This document shows, piece by piece, positions 35,423-44,092 of a stretch of DNA of 64,000 nt (its first letter is position 1; each line of letters begins with the position of its first letter). The stretch covers positions 1 through 64,000 of the forward strand of contig CAJTGE010000005.1 of assembly GCA_910575795.1 (NCBI GenBank), given 5' to 3'. The notes beneath the pieces were generated by a model. It did not search any database and was not told where the DNA came from. It worked only from the letters and a program-made list of their open reading frames with translations. The position numbers and the translations under genes are program-made. The stretch comes from Clostridiaceae bacterium. GTDB lineage: Bacteria; Bacillota; Clostridia; Lachnospirales; Lachnospiraceae.

Positions 35423-36406
35423 GTGATCTGTCCGAAATGCGGCTGCGAGGCGGCCGGAAATTTTTGCAGCAACTGCGGCGCGCTTTTGGAGAACCGGGCC
35501 TTAGAGCGGGAGAGGGAAAACGACGGTGAGAAATGGGAGAGGCTCAAGCTTCCCCGGGACACAGGCGGGGCGGACGTAAGCGTCCGGGAAACGCCCGAGT
35601 ACAGGGATCCGGAAAACGGCCGGGACAGAAAAAGGGAAAAACCGGAGAAAAGCGCGCGTTCAAGGGCGCGGGACGGCGCAAAAAGGCAGTCCCGCTCCTC
35701 AAAAAAAGAGAAAAAGGAGGAGGCGGCGAAGGAAAAGGCCGCCCGGAAAATCAGGCGTCAGCTCGAAAAACGCATTGAGACACTGGAGGAGGAGCAAAGC
35801 AGGGAACGCCTGCTTCGCGAGCGAAACGCAAAGCAGGCGGCGCGTGAAAAAGACGCCCCGCAGGATGAAAGAAACGGGGCGTCCCCTGGCGAGGCGATAG
35901 GAAACGCAGCAGCAAAGGGAATAACAGGCGCTGTTGTCCTGCTGTCGCGCGTCATGCAGATTCTCTGCGCCCTGTGCATGGCGGGAATGGTCTGGATGAC
36001 GGGAAGGGCCTTCTGGTATGGACGGAAGGGGCTCGGGAGCGTTGCGGCCATTGCGGCTGAGGAAAACTATGGCCTGGCTCTTTACCTGTGCGCGGCAGGA
36101 GTCACCCTGTTTCTGGGGGTGGTCTGGTGCCTGTGGATTCTTTCCAGAAAGGCGTCCGGCGGCGGCGTCCGCATGAAAACGTATGATACAGGCCGCGGCC
36201 TGATTCCGTTCCTTCTCTGCATAGCGGCCGTTTACGCGGCGCTTCCGGCGTCGGCTCTGCTTCCGGCAGACAAAGAGGCGTTTCATGGGCTCGTCAGAGG
36301 GGCGGCGGCTGTTCTGGAGGCAGTGAATGCGAATCACGAATTTCTCGCGTTCAGCAGTACGGCCGGGGCGGTTCTGTCCCTGATCCGCAGGCTTTTGCGG
36401 GTGTAA
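35423..36406 (+). CDS. Zinc-ribbon membrane protein of unknown function
   Basis: I start it at the GTG at 35423, which follows AAAGGAAG by about 9 bases, because an ATG at 35348 would place a repeat element in the coding sequence. The 327 residues begin with a double CxxC ribbon (ICPKCGCEAAGNFCSNCGA). A strongly basic and acidic coiled-coil stretch (about 45-150) follows, then three or four hydrophobic helices (about 165-310). Such zinc-ribbon membrane proteins are common and uncharacterised in Clostridia. It closes the polysaccharide series and converges on the deacetylase gene. Confidence 0.6.
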   Translation: MICPKCGCEAAGNFCSNCGALLENRALERERENDGEKWERLKLPRDTGGADVSVRETPEYRDPENGRDRKREKPEKSARSRARDGAKRQSRSSKKEKKEEAAKEKAARKIRRQLEKRIETLEEEQSRERLLRERNAKQAAREKDAPQDERNGASPGEAIGNAAAKGITGAVVLLSRVMQILCALCMAGMVWMTGRAFWYGRKGLGSVAAIAAEENYGLALYLCAAGVTLFLGVVWCLWILSRKASGGGVRMKTYDTGRGLIPFLLCIAAVYAALPASALLPADKEAFHGLVRGAAAVLEAVNANHEFLAFSSTAGAVLSLIRRLLRV

Positions 36407-36422
36407 AAGGGGAGAAGGCCGT

Positions 36423-37283
36423 TCAATTTATAAGCTCATCCAGAGGCGCGAACCGATACCCCATTTCCTCCCATTTCGTCAAAAGCTCATCCAGAATCTG
36501 CCCGTTCGTCCTGGACGTGCTGTGCAGAAGCACGACTGCGCCGGGATGAATCCGTCCCAGAAGCTTTTGGAAGGCTTCTTCCCTGGAGGGCTGCTTATCC
36601 TCATACCAGTCCACATAGGCGAGACTCCAGAAAAAGGTGTGGTACCCCATTTCATCCGCCATCTGAAGGTTGCTCTCACTGTATTTTCCCTGGGGCGGGC
36701 GGTAGAATTTCTTCATTTCCTGTCCGGTTGTCTCTTTATACAGCGCTTCCAAATCGGTCAGCTCCTTCTGAAACGCTTCCTTTGTAGATATTTTTGACAT
36801 ATCCGGGTGATGGAAGGTATGGTTTCCCACGGTATGCCCTTCCGCTGCCATGCGCTTCACAAGCTCAGGGCTCGTTTCCAGATAATTCCCGACCAGAAAA
36901 AAGGTTGCCGTCGCCCGGTGCTTTTTTAAAGCGTCCAGGATTGCCGGCGTGTTCCCGTTTTCATAGCCCGCGTCAAAGGTCAGATAGATCACCTTCTCCT
37001 GCGCGGGGCCGGCATAGTAGGCGTGAAACTGCTTTAAATAATCCGATGTCGCATTCCCAACGGGCGTCTGCCCCTCGCTCTGAAAGCTCAGACCCCAGTT
37101 GCCGTCGGCAGAAGCAGGGGCCGCCGGCTGCCCGCAGGGAATTGCGGCGGGAACCGATGGCTGTTCATTTGTAAAATGAGCCACGGCGCGGGCTGACAGG
37201 TTACCTGCGCAAAACGCCATGGCGAACAGGAGCGCGGTTTTGAGAATGCGTTTCTGGAATGGAAATTTGAAGGGAATCTGCAT
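36423..37283 (-). CDS. pdaA: Polysaccharide deacetylase, PdaA-like (CE4)
   Basis: This 286-residue protein has an N-terminal signal/anchor helix and a NodB domain from about 95. The five CE4 motifs are TFDAGYENG (catalytic Asp), HTFHHPD (metal ligands), RPPQGKY, a Trp-containing strand (FWSLAYVDW) and LLHSTSR. TFDAGYENGNT and the spacing match PdaA, which removes acetyl groups from MurNAc of spore-cortex peptidoglycan so that muramic delta-lactam can form. A role in sporulation is therefore likely, but vegetative wall editing is possible. I found no convincing sigma-G promoter in front of it. Confidence 0.82.
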   Translation of the reverse strand: MQIPFKFPFQKRILKTALLFAMAFCAGNLSARAVAHFTNEQPSVPAAIPCGQPAAPASADGNWGLSFQSEGQTPVGNATSDYLKQFHAYYAGPAQEKVIYLTFDAGYENGNTPAILDALKKHRATATFFLVGNYLETSPELVKRMAAEGHTVGNHTFHHPDMSKISTKEAFQKELTDLEALYKETTGQEMKKFYRPPQGKYSESNLQMADEMGYHTFFWSLAYVDWYEDKQPSREEAFQKLLGRIHPGAVVLLHSTSRTNGQILDELLTKWEEMGYRFAPLDELIN

Positions 37284-37571
37284 AAGAGTGCTCCGTTTCC
37301 GGGCGTGATTACTGAATTATATGAGGGGGCGGAGGGTATCATGTATTGAAATGTGCAGAAAACATTACGATTTGTGATTTAGGTGAGCGAGGGGGGGGGC
37401 AGTACGGCCTACGTTACTGGAGAGCTATAGATTATAAGAATTGTCAATAAAAGTAACACTTCAGGTTACCAATAAAATGTTGTACGAGAGGGAATTCTGA
37501 GAAAACTTGTTCCATAATAAAATAAAGCCAGAGAAAAAAGCTGTGTAGTATCAATTACCAGGAGGAATATT
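37284..37571. other. Intergenic AT-rich stretch with a G9 run
   Basis: It holds a run of nine G's near 37392 and an AT-rich segment rich in direct TAACA/TTACC motifs. No gene is supported. Base composition shifts sharply here relative to both sides, as expected at the edge of acquired DNA. Confidence 0.4.
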
Positions 37572-37934
37572 ATGATGCCCGACTATATAAAGGTCAATAA
37601 AAGCGCCGACAGGATCGACATATGGTTTTACAATGAAAACGACAAGCCCTTTTCCATTGGCGAAAAGATGTGCGAAATCAATGAAAATGCGTACATGAAC
37701 GGCTATAACTGGGACACCTTTTTTAATTATTACCTTGCCGAAAATGCCCCCGACATCTTAGAAGGACTGGAAAGCAACCCGGAAGCAGGTTCCTATACCG
37801 CCTTCTATGAACCGGGCGGAGAAAACGAAAAAAAGGCAGAACGCTTTGCGCAGATTATCATATCGCTAATAGAACATGAAGATGAGCTGTATCAGATTGT
37901 GCGTGAAAAAGGTGATGAAGTCGAGTGGGACTAA
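37572..37934 (+). CDS. Imm51-like immunity protein (orphan)
   Basis: This 120-residue protein has AGGAGG 8 bases before the ATG. The sequence (MNGYNWDTFFNYYLAENAPD, then GLESNPEAGSYTAFY) fits the Imm51 immunity family found behind polymorphic toxins. Such proteins neutralise a cognate toxin delivered by neighbouring cells. No toxin gene is adjacent, so this looks like an orphan immunity gene acquired for protection. It is more AT-rich than its neighbours, which supports transfer. The family assignment is from memory of the motif and needs a profile search. Confidence 0.6.
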   Translation: MMPDYIKVNKSADRIDIWFYNENDKPFSIGEKMCEINENAYMNGYNWDTFFNYYLAENAPDILEGLESNPEAGSYTAFYEPGGENEKKAERFAQIIISLIEHEDELYQIVREKGDEVEWD

Positions 37935-38092
37935 TTCCCCCCAATAATAAAATGTACCATCGGAATTTTACTGTGCCTGCAAGGAATGTAAATATGCCCG
38001 AAGTAAAGGCAGCAGGCTGCCCTCTCGCGATCCTCCCGCCAAAAGGCCCGCAATTTCTTCGCGCCAAAAACATTTATCCCCCGAATAGCGCC

Positions 38093-38121
38093 TTGTAAAT
38101 CCTCCCCGGATATAGTAAAAT
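38093..38121 (+). promoter_or_regulatory. Candidate sigma-A promoter of the HD hydrolase
   Basis: TTGTAA (38093-38098), a 17-base spacer and TAAAAT (38116-38121) lie 52 bases before the ATG at 38174. Confidence 0.55.
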
Positions 38122-38173
38122 AAAAACATTGGTTCATTTACGCCGCATAAAACAGATAAAGAGGCATAAAATC

Positions 38174-38770
38174 ATGGAAAAAAGCAGAATCGAAAAGCAA
38201 TTTGAATTTTGCCGCGAGATCGATAAAGAAAAATTTATCGGCCGCCAGACCTACTTAACCGACAGAAACAGCAAGGAAAACGACGCCGAGCACGCCTGGC
38301 ATATGGCGCTTATGGCTGTGCTTTTAAGCGAATATTCCAATGAACCCATCGATGTTTTAAAGACGGTCACCATGCTGCTGCTTCATGATCTGGTGGAGAT
38401 AGACGCAGGGGATACCTACGCCTACGACGAGGAGGCGAAGAAAACCCAGAAGCAGCGCGAGCTGGCGGCGGCGGATCGCATCTTCGGCCTGCTTCCGGAG
38501 GATCAGCAGGAGAAGCTACGGGGGCTCTGGGAGGAGTTTGAGGCGGAGTCTACGCCGGAGGCGCGGTTTGCGAGGACACTTGATAATATTCAGCCGACGA
38601 TGCTGAACGCGGCGACGGACGGCCGTTCCTGGGCGGAGCGCGGAGTGCGTTTAAGCCAGATTTTGGGAAGAAATCAGAATACCGGCAGAGGTTCCGAGAC
38701 GCTGTGGAAGTATTCCTATGAACATTTCATTCTGCCCAATGTGGAAAAAGGGCGGATTAAGAACGAGTAG
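38174..38770 (+). CDS. HD-domain hydrolase, YfbR/HDDC2-like 5'-nucleotidase
   Basis: This 198-residue protein carries the HD signature: H in DAEHAWHMA near 37, the HD doublet in LLLHDLVEIDAGD near 74, and the distal Asp in ARTLDNIQP near 137. Length and motifs match the YfbR/HDDC2 group, which dephosphorylates deoxynucleoside monophosphates. The start at 38174 is preferred over an upstream frame because it follows AGAGG and a promoter. It is a single gene followed directly by a palindromic element. Confidence 0.82.
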   Translation: MEKSRIEKQFEFCREIDKEKFIGRQTYLTDRNSKENDAEHAWHMALMAVLLSEYSNEPIDVLKTVTMLLLHDLVEIDAGDTYAYDEEAKKTQKQRELAAADRIFGLLPEDQQEKLRGLWEEFEAESTPEARFARTLDNIQPTMLNAATDGRSWAERGVRLSQILGRNQNTGRGSETLWKYSYEHFILPNVEKGRIKNE

Positions 38771-38782
38771 CGCAGCGGTTGA

Positions 38783-38931
38783 TGTACTCCCGGAATCTCG
38801 CCGCGCCTGATTTTGTGAGATGATTTTTTGTCAGATGCGCACAAATGTATGAGGCGTATGCTGATTAAATTTGGGTGCATCTGGCGGAAAATCAGCCGCA
38901 AAGGCAGGCGCGGCGAGATTCCGGGAGTACA
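38783..38931. repeat. Palindromic MITE-like element upstream of clpS
   Basis: Perfect 27-nt inverted arms, 38783-38809 and 38905-38931 (TGTACTCCCGGAATCTCGCC at the outer edge), enclose about 95 bases that hold a second, weaker inverted repeat (CAGATGC...CAAAT with ATTTG...GCATCTG). A half copy lies at 35361-35398. It ends 9 bases before the clpS ribosome binding site, so it lies in the clpS leader or carries its transcription start. Confidence 0.9.
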
Positions 38932-38954
38932 TGTTGGTACAAAGGAGGATAAAC

Positions 38955-39254
38955 GTGGCAATTCAGGGGGAAACGAGGCAGAAGCCCCGAAGCCGGATCC
39001 GCGAGCCAAAGCGGTATCAGGTGATTATGCACAATGACGATTATACTCCCATGGATTTTGTAGTGAAGATCCTGATGGAAGTCTTTCACAAAGGAAAAGA
39101 GGAGGCGGTAGCCCTGATGATGAATGTACATAAGGGCGGCCAGGCGGCGGTGGGCAGTTACCCTTATGATATTGCCGTATCGAAGATCCGGATCGTGACA
39201 GAGAGGGCAAAGGAAGAGGGATATCCGTTCCGGCTGACGCTTAAGGAGGCATAG
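38955..39254 (+). CDS. clpS: ClpS, N-degron adaptor of ClpA
   Basis: This 99-residue protein starts at GTG 38955, 7 bases after AAAGGAGG. Key ClpS residues are present: HNDDYTPMDFVV (Asn-Asp pair and the hydrophobic pocket Met) and MNVHKGGQA (the His that reads the N-terminal amine). The N-terminal extension of about 24 residues is basic and flexible, as needed to engage ClpA. It binds proteins with Leu, Phe, Tyr or Trp at the N-terminus and delivers them to ClpAP. It is the first gene of a clpS-clpA-aat operon. Confidence 0.92.
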   Translation: MAIQGETRQKPRSRIREPKRYQVIMHNDDYTPMDFVVKILMEVFHKGKEEAVALMMNVHKGGQAAVGSYPYDIAVSKIRIVTERAKEEGYPFRLTLKEA

Positions 39255-39257
39255 GAG

Positions 39258-41621
39258 ATGAGAGTGACAAGGGAAGTGGCGGATGTCTTAAACGCCACCT
39301 TTGAAGCGGCCGCCAGGGAGCATTATGAGTTTGCGACGCCGGAGCTTCTTTTATATCAGATTGCCGGCTGCGAGACGTTCCGGGAAGCATTTGAGAACTG
39401 CGGCGGCGATGCGGACAGCTTACAGGATCGCCTGATCGGGTATCTGAAGGAGAATGCGGAGCCCGCGGGCCAGACGGATAAACCGGAGATGTCGGCCGGG
39501 CTTGAGACGGTTCTGATCCGCGCCCAGGAGCAGGCGGATGACTGCGGGAAGGAAGCGGTCGAGCTGCAGCATCTGGTGTATGGGTTTTATTTTCTGAAGG
39601 AGAGCTATGCCGTTTTCTACATGGAGACAATGGGCGTGGGGAAGACGGATCTTCTGCGGGAATTGACCGTTATATACAGTGAGATCCGGGAGCGCTATGA
39701 TGCGCGCCGCACCCGTATCAGCCGGGAGCAGCAGGCGGAGCGGGAAGGAAAACGGAGAGCGGGCCGGGGAAAGGATGCGGGCGCGGACCGGGAAGAGGAC
39801 GATATAGACAGCGGGAGAGAGGAAGGCCGGGAGGCTTCGGGGGACAGCAGAAGCCAGCGGTGGAGGCGCTATGTCACCTGCGTCAATGAGGAGCTTAACG
39901 GCGTGAATCCCCTGATCGGGCGCGAGGAGGAGCTGGAGAGGACGATGCAGATCCTCTGCCGGAAGGATAAGAACAATCCGCTCCATGTCGGGGAGCCGGG
40001 GGTGGGAAAGACCGCCATTATTTACGGGCTTGCCCGCCTTCTCAATGAGGAGCGCGTGCCGGAGCCCTTAAAGGGGGCGCGGATCTTTGCCCTGGATCTG
40101 GGAAGCTTGCTTGCCGGGACGCAGTACAGGGGCGAATTTGAAAAGCGGTTCCGGGAGATTATGGACGGAATCAGCCAGGAGGAGAAGCCGATCGTCTATA
40201 TCGACGAGATCCACAATATCGTGGGGGCAGGCGCCGTAAACGGGGGAAGCTTTGACATTTCCAATATGCTGAAGCCCTATCTGGCGGCGGGCGCGGTGCG
40301 CTTCATCGGCGCGACGACGTATGAGGAATATAAAAAGCATTTTGAAAAGAGCAAAAGCCTTGTGCGCCGTTTTCAGAATGTGGAGATTAAGGAGCCCTCG
40401 CAGGAGGATGCGGTGAAAATCCTGGAGGGCCTTAAAAAGCATTATGAGTCGTTTCACAGGGTCCGCTACGGGAAAGGCGTTCTCGATTATGCGGTGCGCA
40501 TGAGCGCCCGGTATATCAATGAGAGGTTTCTGCCGGACAAAGCGATTGACCTGATCGACGAGTCAGGCGCTTACCGCCGCCTCCACCCGCTGCCGCAGAA
40601 GAGGCAGACTGTGAATAAGGAGCTGATTGATGAGATCCTGTCCAGAACATGCCAGATTCCCAGGCAGACTATGGAACAGGATGAGATAAAGCGGCTGGAG
40701 GGGCTTGAGAAGCGGCTGGCTGGCCGTGTGTTCGGCCAGGACGAGGCGGTGGGCCAGGTTGTGAACGCTGTGAAATTTTCCCGCGCGGGCCTTCTGGAGG
40801 AGGGAAAGCCGTTAGCCAGCCTCCTGTTTGTGGGGCCGACCGGCGTGGGGAAGACGGAGATTGCAAAGAGCCTTGCCGACGAGCTGGGCGTGCGTCTGAT
40901 CCGGTTTGACATGAGCGAGTACGGGGAAAAGCATGCGGTGGCAAAGCTGATTGGCGCTCCGGCCGGGTATGTGGGTTACGAGGAGGGCGGGCTTCTGACC
41001 GAGGAGATCCGCAGGAACCCCCATGCGGTGCTTTTGCTCGACGAGATCGAGAAGGCGCACCCGGATATCTACAATATCCTCCTTCAGGTGATGGACTACG
41101 CCACGCTCACGGATAACCAGGGCCGGAAGGCGGATTTCAGGAATGTGATTGTGATCATGACCTCCAACGCCGGGGCCAGCCGCGTGGGCAAGGCCGGGAT
41201 CGGCTTTGGCGGGCGGACGGTTCAGGCGGATGTGATGATGGAGGAGGTAAAAAAGACGTTTCAGCCGGAATTCAGAAACCGTTTAAACCGCATTGTAGTC
41301 TTCAACGCCATGGACGAAGCGATGGCAGACCGGATAGCGGGAAAGAAGCTCGACGAGCTGGGGCGGATGCTTGAGGCAAAAAAGATCGAATGGTCCGTGT
41401 CCGGCGAGGCGAGAGAGCTTCTCAGGAAAAAGGGGATCAGCGAGGAATATGGGGCGAGAGAGTTAGAGCGCGTCATAGGAAGCGAGATAAAGCCTCTGCT
41501 GGTGGATGAGATCCTGTTTGGAAGGCTTAAAAAGGGCGGGAGCTGCCGCCTTAGCTGCAGGGAAGAAGCGTTTATGTTGGAATATCAGAAAAGAGAAAAG
41601 CCATGCCAGTGTACCGCCTGA
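39258..41621 (+). CDS. clpA: ClpA, AAA+ unfoldase of the ClpAP protease
   Basis: This 787-residue protein starts 3 bases after clpS. It has a double N-domain (1-145), a charged linker (about 150-205), AAA-1 with GEPGVGKTAI near 245, a short middle part lacking the ClpB/ClpC coiled coil, and AAA-2 with GPTGVGKTEIAK near 526 and LLLDEIEKAHPD near 595. The absence of the middle domain marks ClpA rather than ClpB/ClpC. It unfolds substrates into ClpP, whose gene is not in the window. It appears to lack the GKS in Walker A of AAA-1: the motif is G-KTA, still functional. Confidence 0.92.
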   Translation: MRVTREVADVLNATFEAAAREHYEFATPELLLYQIAGCETFREAFENCGGDADSLQDRLIGYLKENAEPAGQTDKPEMSAGLETVLIRAQEQADDCGKEAVELQHLVYGFYFLKESYAVFYMETMGVGKTDLLRELTVIYSEIRERYDARRTRISREQQAEREGKRRAGRGKDAGADREEDDIDSGREEGREASGDSRSQRWRRYVTCVNEELNGVNPLIGREEELERTMQILCRKDKNNPLHVGEPGVGKTAIIYGLARLLNEERVPEPLKGARIFALDLGSLLAGTQYRGEFEKRFREIMDGISQEEKPIVYIDEIHNIVGAGAVNGGSFDISNMLKPYLAAGAVRFIGATTYEEYKKHFEKSKSLVRRFQNVEIKEPSQEDAVKILEGLKKHYESFHRVRYGKGVLDYAVRMSARYINERFLPDKAIDLIDESGAYRRLHPLPQKRQTVNKELIDEILSRTCQIPRQTMEQDEIKRLEGLEKRLAGRVFGQDEAVGQVVNAVKFSRAGLLEEGKPLASLLFVGPTGVGKTEIAKSLADELGVRLIRFDMSEYGEKHAVAKLIGAPAGYVGYEEGGLLTEEIRRNPHAVLLLDEIEKAHPDIYNILLQVMDYATLTDNQGRKADFRNVIVIMTSNAGASRVGKAGIGFGGRTVQADVMMEEVKKTFQPEFRNRLNRIVVFNAMDEAMADRIAGKKLDELGRMLEAKKIEWSVSGEARELLRKKGISEEYGARELERVIGSEIKPLLVDEILFGRLKKGGSCRLSCREEAFMLEYQKREKPCQCTA

Positions 41622-42256
41622 TAAAAAAAGAAATCAGCTTTCCGTCCCCGGAGCTTGCAAGAGAGGACGGCCTTTTGGCCGTGGGAGGCGATTTGAGCGA
41701 GGATCGCCTTGTCCTTGCGTACTGCCATGGGATTTTTCCGTGGTATGATCCCGGGGATGAGATTATGTGGTGGTGCCCAAAGGAGCGCTTCCTGATCTTT
41801 CCCGACGAGATCCACATCTCGCATTCGATGAAAAAGTATATGAGGAGACACCGCCTGAGCGTGGTTTTGAACCGGGACTTTAAGGATACCATGCACCGGT
41901 GCCGCGTAAAACGGGAACACGCGGAGGGAACGTGGATTTCCGACGAGATGGAGGATGCCTATCTGGCTCTCCACAGGAAGGGCTTTGCCGCCAGCGTCGA
42001 GTCGTATGAGGACGGGGAGCTGGCCGGAGGGCTTTACGGGGTCTGCATTGGCGCCTGTTTTTTCGGGGAGAGCATGTTTTCAGAAAAAAAGAACGGATCA
42101 AAAGCCGCCCTGATTGGGCTGGCGCGGATTCTTAAGGAAAAGGATTTCCTGTTTATTGACTGTCAGTTTCATACCGGCCATTTAGAGAGTATGGGAGGGC
42201 GGTTTGTACCCTGGAAGGAGTACAACCGCCTTCTTGATGAGGGGCTGGGGCGGTGA
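41603..42256 (+). CDS. aat: Leucyl/phenylalanyl-tRNA-protein transferase
   Basis: This 217-residue protein overlaps clpA by 19 bases. It has the family core: FPSPELA..DGLLAVGGDLS at the start, YCHGIFPWYDPG near 38, WWCPKERF near 53, and the GNAT-like substrate site with HRKGFAASVE near 127 and GVCIGACFFGESMFS near 147. It adds Leu or Phe from charged tRNA to N-terminal Lys/Arg (or Met), creating degrons that ClpS-ClpA recognises. Finding it co-transcribed with both recognition components makes this a complete N-degron cassette apart from ClpP. Confidence 0.93.
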   Translation: MPVYRLIKKEISFPSPELAREDGLLAVGGDLSEDRLVLAYCHGIFPWYDPGDEIMWWCPKERFLIFPDEIHISHSMKKYMRRHRLSVVLNRDFKDTMHRCRVKREHAEGTWISDEMEDAYLALHRKGFAASVESYEDGELAGGLYGVCIGACFFGESMFSEKKNGSKAALIGLARILKEKDFLFIDCQFHTGHLESMGGRFVPWKEYNRLLDEGLGR

Positions 42257-42317
42257 TCCCTGCGTGCGGCTGGAAAGAACCGTCAGCCCGGATGAGTGAG
42301 ACGCGCCCGGAGATAGT

Positions 42318-42371
42318 TTAAGCGCGGCTTATGCGCCGGCGCTTAAGCCGCGCTTAAGCCGCGCTTAAGCC
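42318..42371. repeat. Three tandem 11-mers with an inverted partner
   Basis: GCGCTTAAGCC occurs three times in tandem at 42339, 42350 and 42361. TTAAGCGCGGC at 42318-42328 pairs with GCCGCGCTTAA at 42347-42357, giving an 11-bp stem between the convergent aat and MATE genes. The third unit covers the MATE stop codon. No T-run follows on either strand. Confidence 0.8.
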
Positions 42372-43741
42372 TGGCGGGCGTCCAGTCCCCGGATCTTTTT
42401 TACATAGATGCGGCGGAACAGCAGCGTGGAGAGCGTCAGGGACATCAGCTCTGCCAGCGCGAAGGAATACCAGACCGCATGGAGGCCCCACGTATTTGCA
42501 AAAAACCAGGCCAGGGGCAGGATGCACAAAAGCTGCCTGGCAACAGACACGATCAGGCTGTACACTCCGTTTCCGAGCGCCTGGAATACGGATCCGATGA
42601 TGATGCAGTATCCGGCGAACAAAAAGCTTAAACTGATGATCCGAAGGGCAGGGACGCCGACCTCCAGCATATGCGGGGAGGCGTTGAACATGCCCAGAAG
42701 CTGCGGCGTGAACGCCTGGAAGATGATAAGGCCGCAGAGCATGATGCCGACCGCGATGGCGACGCCGAGCTTTATGGTATCCATGATGCGCTTACGGCTG
42801 GCCGCCCCGTAATTGTAGGCTACGATGGGGATCAGGCCGTTGTTCAGGCCAAACACCGGCATAAAAATAAAGCTCTGGAGCTTGAAATACACGCCCAGCA
42901 CGGAGACGGCCGTCTCGGAAAACATGATCAGAATCCGGTTCATACCAAAGGTCATAACCGAAGTGATGGACTGCATGACAATCGAGGGCACGCCGACGGT
43001 ATAGATGAGGCCGATGACGCGTTTATTGGGCTTAAAACCGCGCAGCGAGAGACGGATGTCGGGATTTTTGGTGTGATTTAAGTACACAGCCAGCAGCATG
43101 GCAATGATCTGCCCGGTAACCGTGGCGATCGCCGCGCCCCGTATGCCGAGCCGCGGGAAGCCGAAGAGGCCGAAGATCATGATGGGATCCAGGATAATGT
43201 TGATAATGGCGCCTGTCCCCTGGGTGATCATGCTGTAAAAGGTCCGCCCCGTGGACTGCATCAGGCGTTCAAAGGTCATTTCCCCGAAGATGCCGAAGGA
43301 GCAGATGAGGCAGATCGTCAGGTATTGCGCGCCGAATTCGATGACCTCGGGGGTCACGGTCTGGCTGGCAAAAAAGATGCGCGAGCCGAAGATGCCGAAG
43401 AGGGCAAACACGGCGCAGCTTATGACGGCCAGGAATACGCCGTTGGCCGCCGCCAGATTTGCCTCGTCCTGGCGGCGCTCGCCCAGGGAGCGCGACAAAA
43501 GCGCATTGATTCCGACGCAGGTGCCCGAGGACACGGCAATTAAAAGGCTCTGCACCGGGAAGGCCAGAGACACGGCTGTGAGGGCATTCTCGCTGATCTG
43601 CGCTACAAAGATGCTGTCCACGATATTGTAAAGCGCCTGGACAAGCATGGATGCAATCATTGGCAGGGACATGGAGACAAGCAGCCTATTAATGGGCATG
43701 GAGCCCATCTTGTTTTCGCCGCTGTAAGCAGTTTCTGACAT
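42365..43741 (-). CDS. MATE-family multidrug/metabolite efflux transporter
   Basis: This 458-residue protein has twelve predicted membrane helices in two homologous halves. Family features include MASMLVQALYNIVDSIFVAQ-type residues in helix 1 and the GLNNGLIPIVAYNYGA loop near 290 that mirrors the N-half. AAGGAGG lies 6 bases before the ATG. Such proteins export cationic drugs or metabolites using Na+ or H+; the substrate is unknown. It is monocistronic, converges on aat and has its own promoter. Confidence 0.88.
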   Translation of the reverse strand: MSETAYSGENKMGSMPINRLLVSMSLPMIASMLVQALYNIVDSIFVAQISENALTAVSLAFPVQSLLIAVSSGTCVGINALLSRSLGERRQDEANLAAANGVFLAVISCAVFALFGIFGSRIFFASQTVTPEVIEFGAQYLTICLICSFGIFGEMTFERLMQSTGRTFYSMITQGTGAIINIILDPIMIFGLFGFPRLGIRGAAIATVTGQIIAMLLAVYLNHTKNPDIRLSLRGFKPNKRVIGLIYTVGVPSIVMQSITSVMTFGMNRILIMFSETAVSVLGVYFKLQSFIFMPVFGLNNGLIPIVAYNYGAASRKRIMDTIKLGVAIAVGIMLCGLIIFQAFTPQLLGMFNASPHMLEVGVPALRIISLSFLFAGYCIIIGSVFQALGNGVYSLIVSVARQLLCILPLAWFFANTWGLHAVWYSFALAELMSLTLSTLLFRRIYVKKIRGLDARQA

Positions 43742-43829
43742 GGCAGTTCCTCCTTATGTTTTGTATGTATCCCCCGGAGAGGACAGAGTCAGGAACGATG
43801 ATTTTGTCCCTGAATTTAGCATGCTAACC

Positions 43830-43858
43830 AGTATAGCTTATATTAAAATTACTGTCAA
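43830..43858 (-). promoter_or_regulatory. Sigma-A promoter of the MATE gene
   Basis: On the reverse strand TTGACA (43858-43853), a 17-base spacer and TATACT (43835-43830) lie about 90 bases before the ATG. Only one base departs from consensus. Confidence 0.85.
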
Positions 43859-44092
43859 TCAAAATATGCTTGTCAGGGAATCTCTGTTTATGATATCATT
43901 AATTCAGCTTAAAAGCCGGCTGCATCGGCTTTTATGACAAAGGATACCAGGATCAGAAGGCTGGCGCAGCATTTCGCAGATACTGAGACACGAAGCATCC
44001 GCTATTTGCGGCCGCTGCGCCTGCAAGAATAGGAGCGGCCTTTTGAACCGCATAACATGAACACATAGAAGACAGAAGGAGGAATTGAAGGG
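43859..44092 (+). other. Leader of the aminotransferase gene with two hairpins
   Basis: AAAAGCCG (43911-43918) pairs with CGGCTTTT across GCTGCAT and is followed by ATGAC. A 32-codon frame begins there (43934-44032, MTKDTRIRRLAQHF...) and ends in a second hairpin, GGCCGCT...AGCGGCC TTTTG near 44010-44044. This could be an attenuator with a leader peptide or chance. No ribosome binding site supports the small frame. Confidence 0.3.

Noticed and set aside
43934-44032. 32-codon leader peptide before the aminotransferase
   Set aside because: There is no ribosome binding site and no run of regulatory codons, so I kept it only as a note on the leader region.
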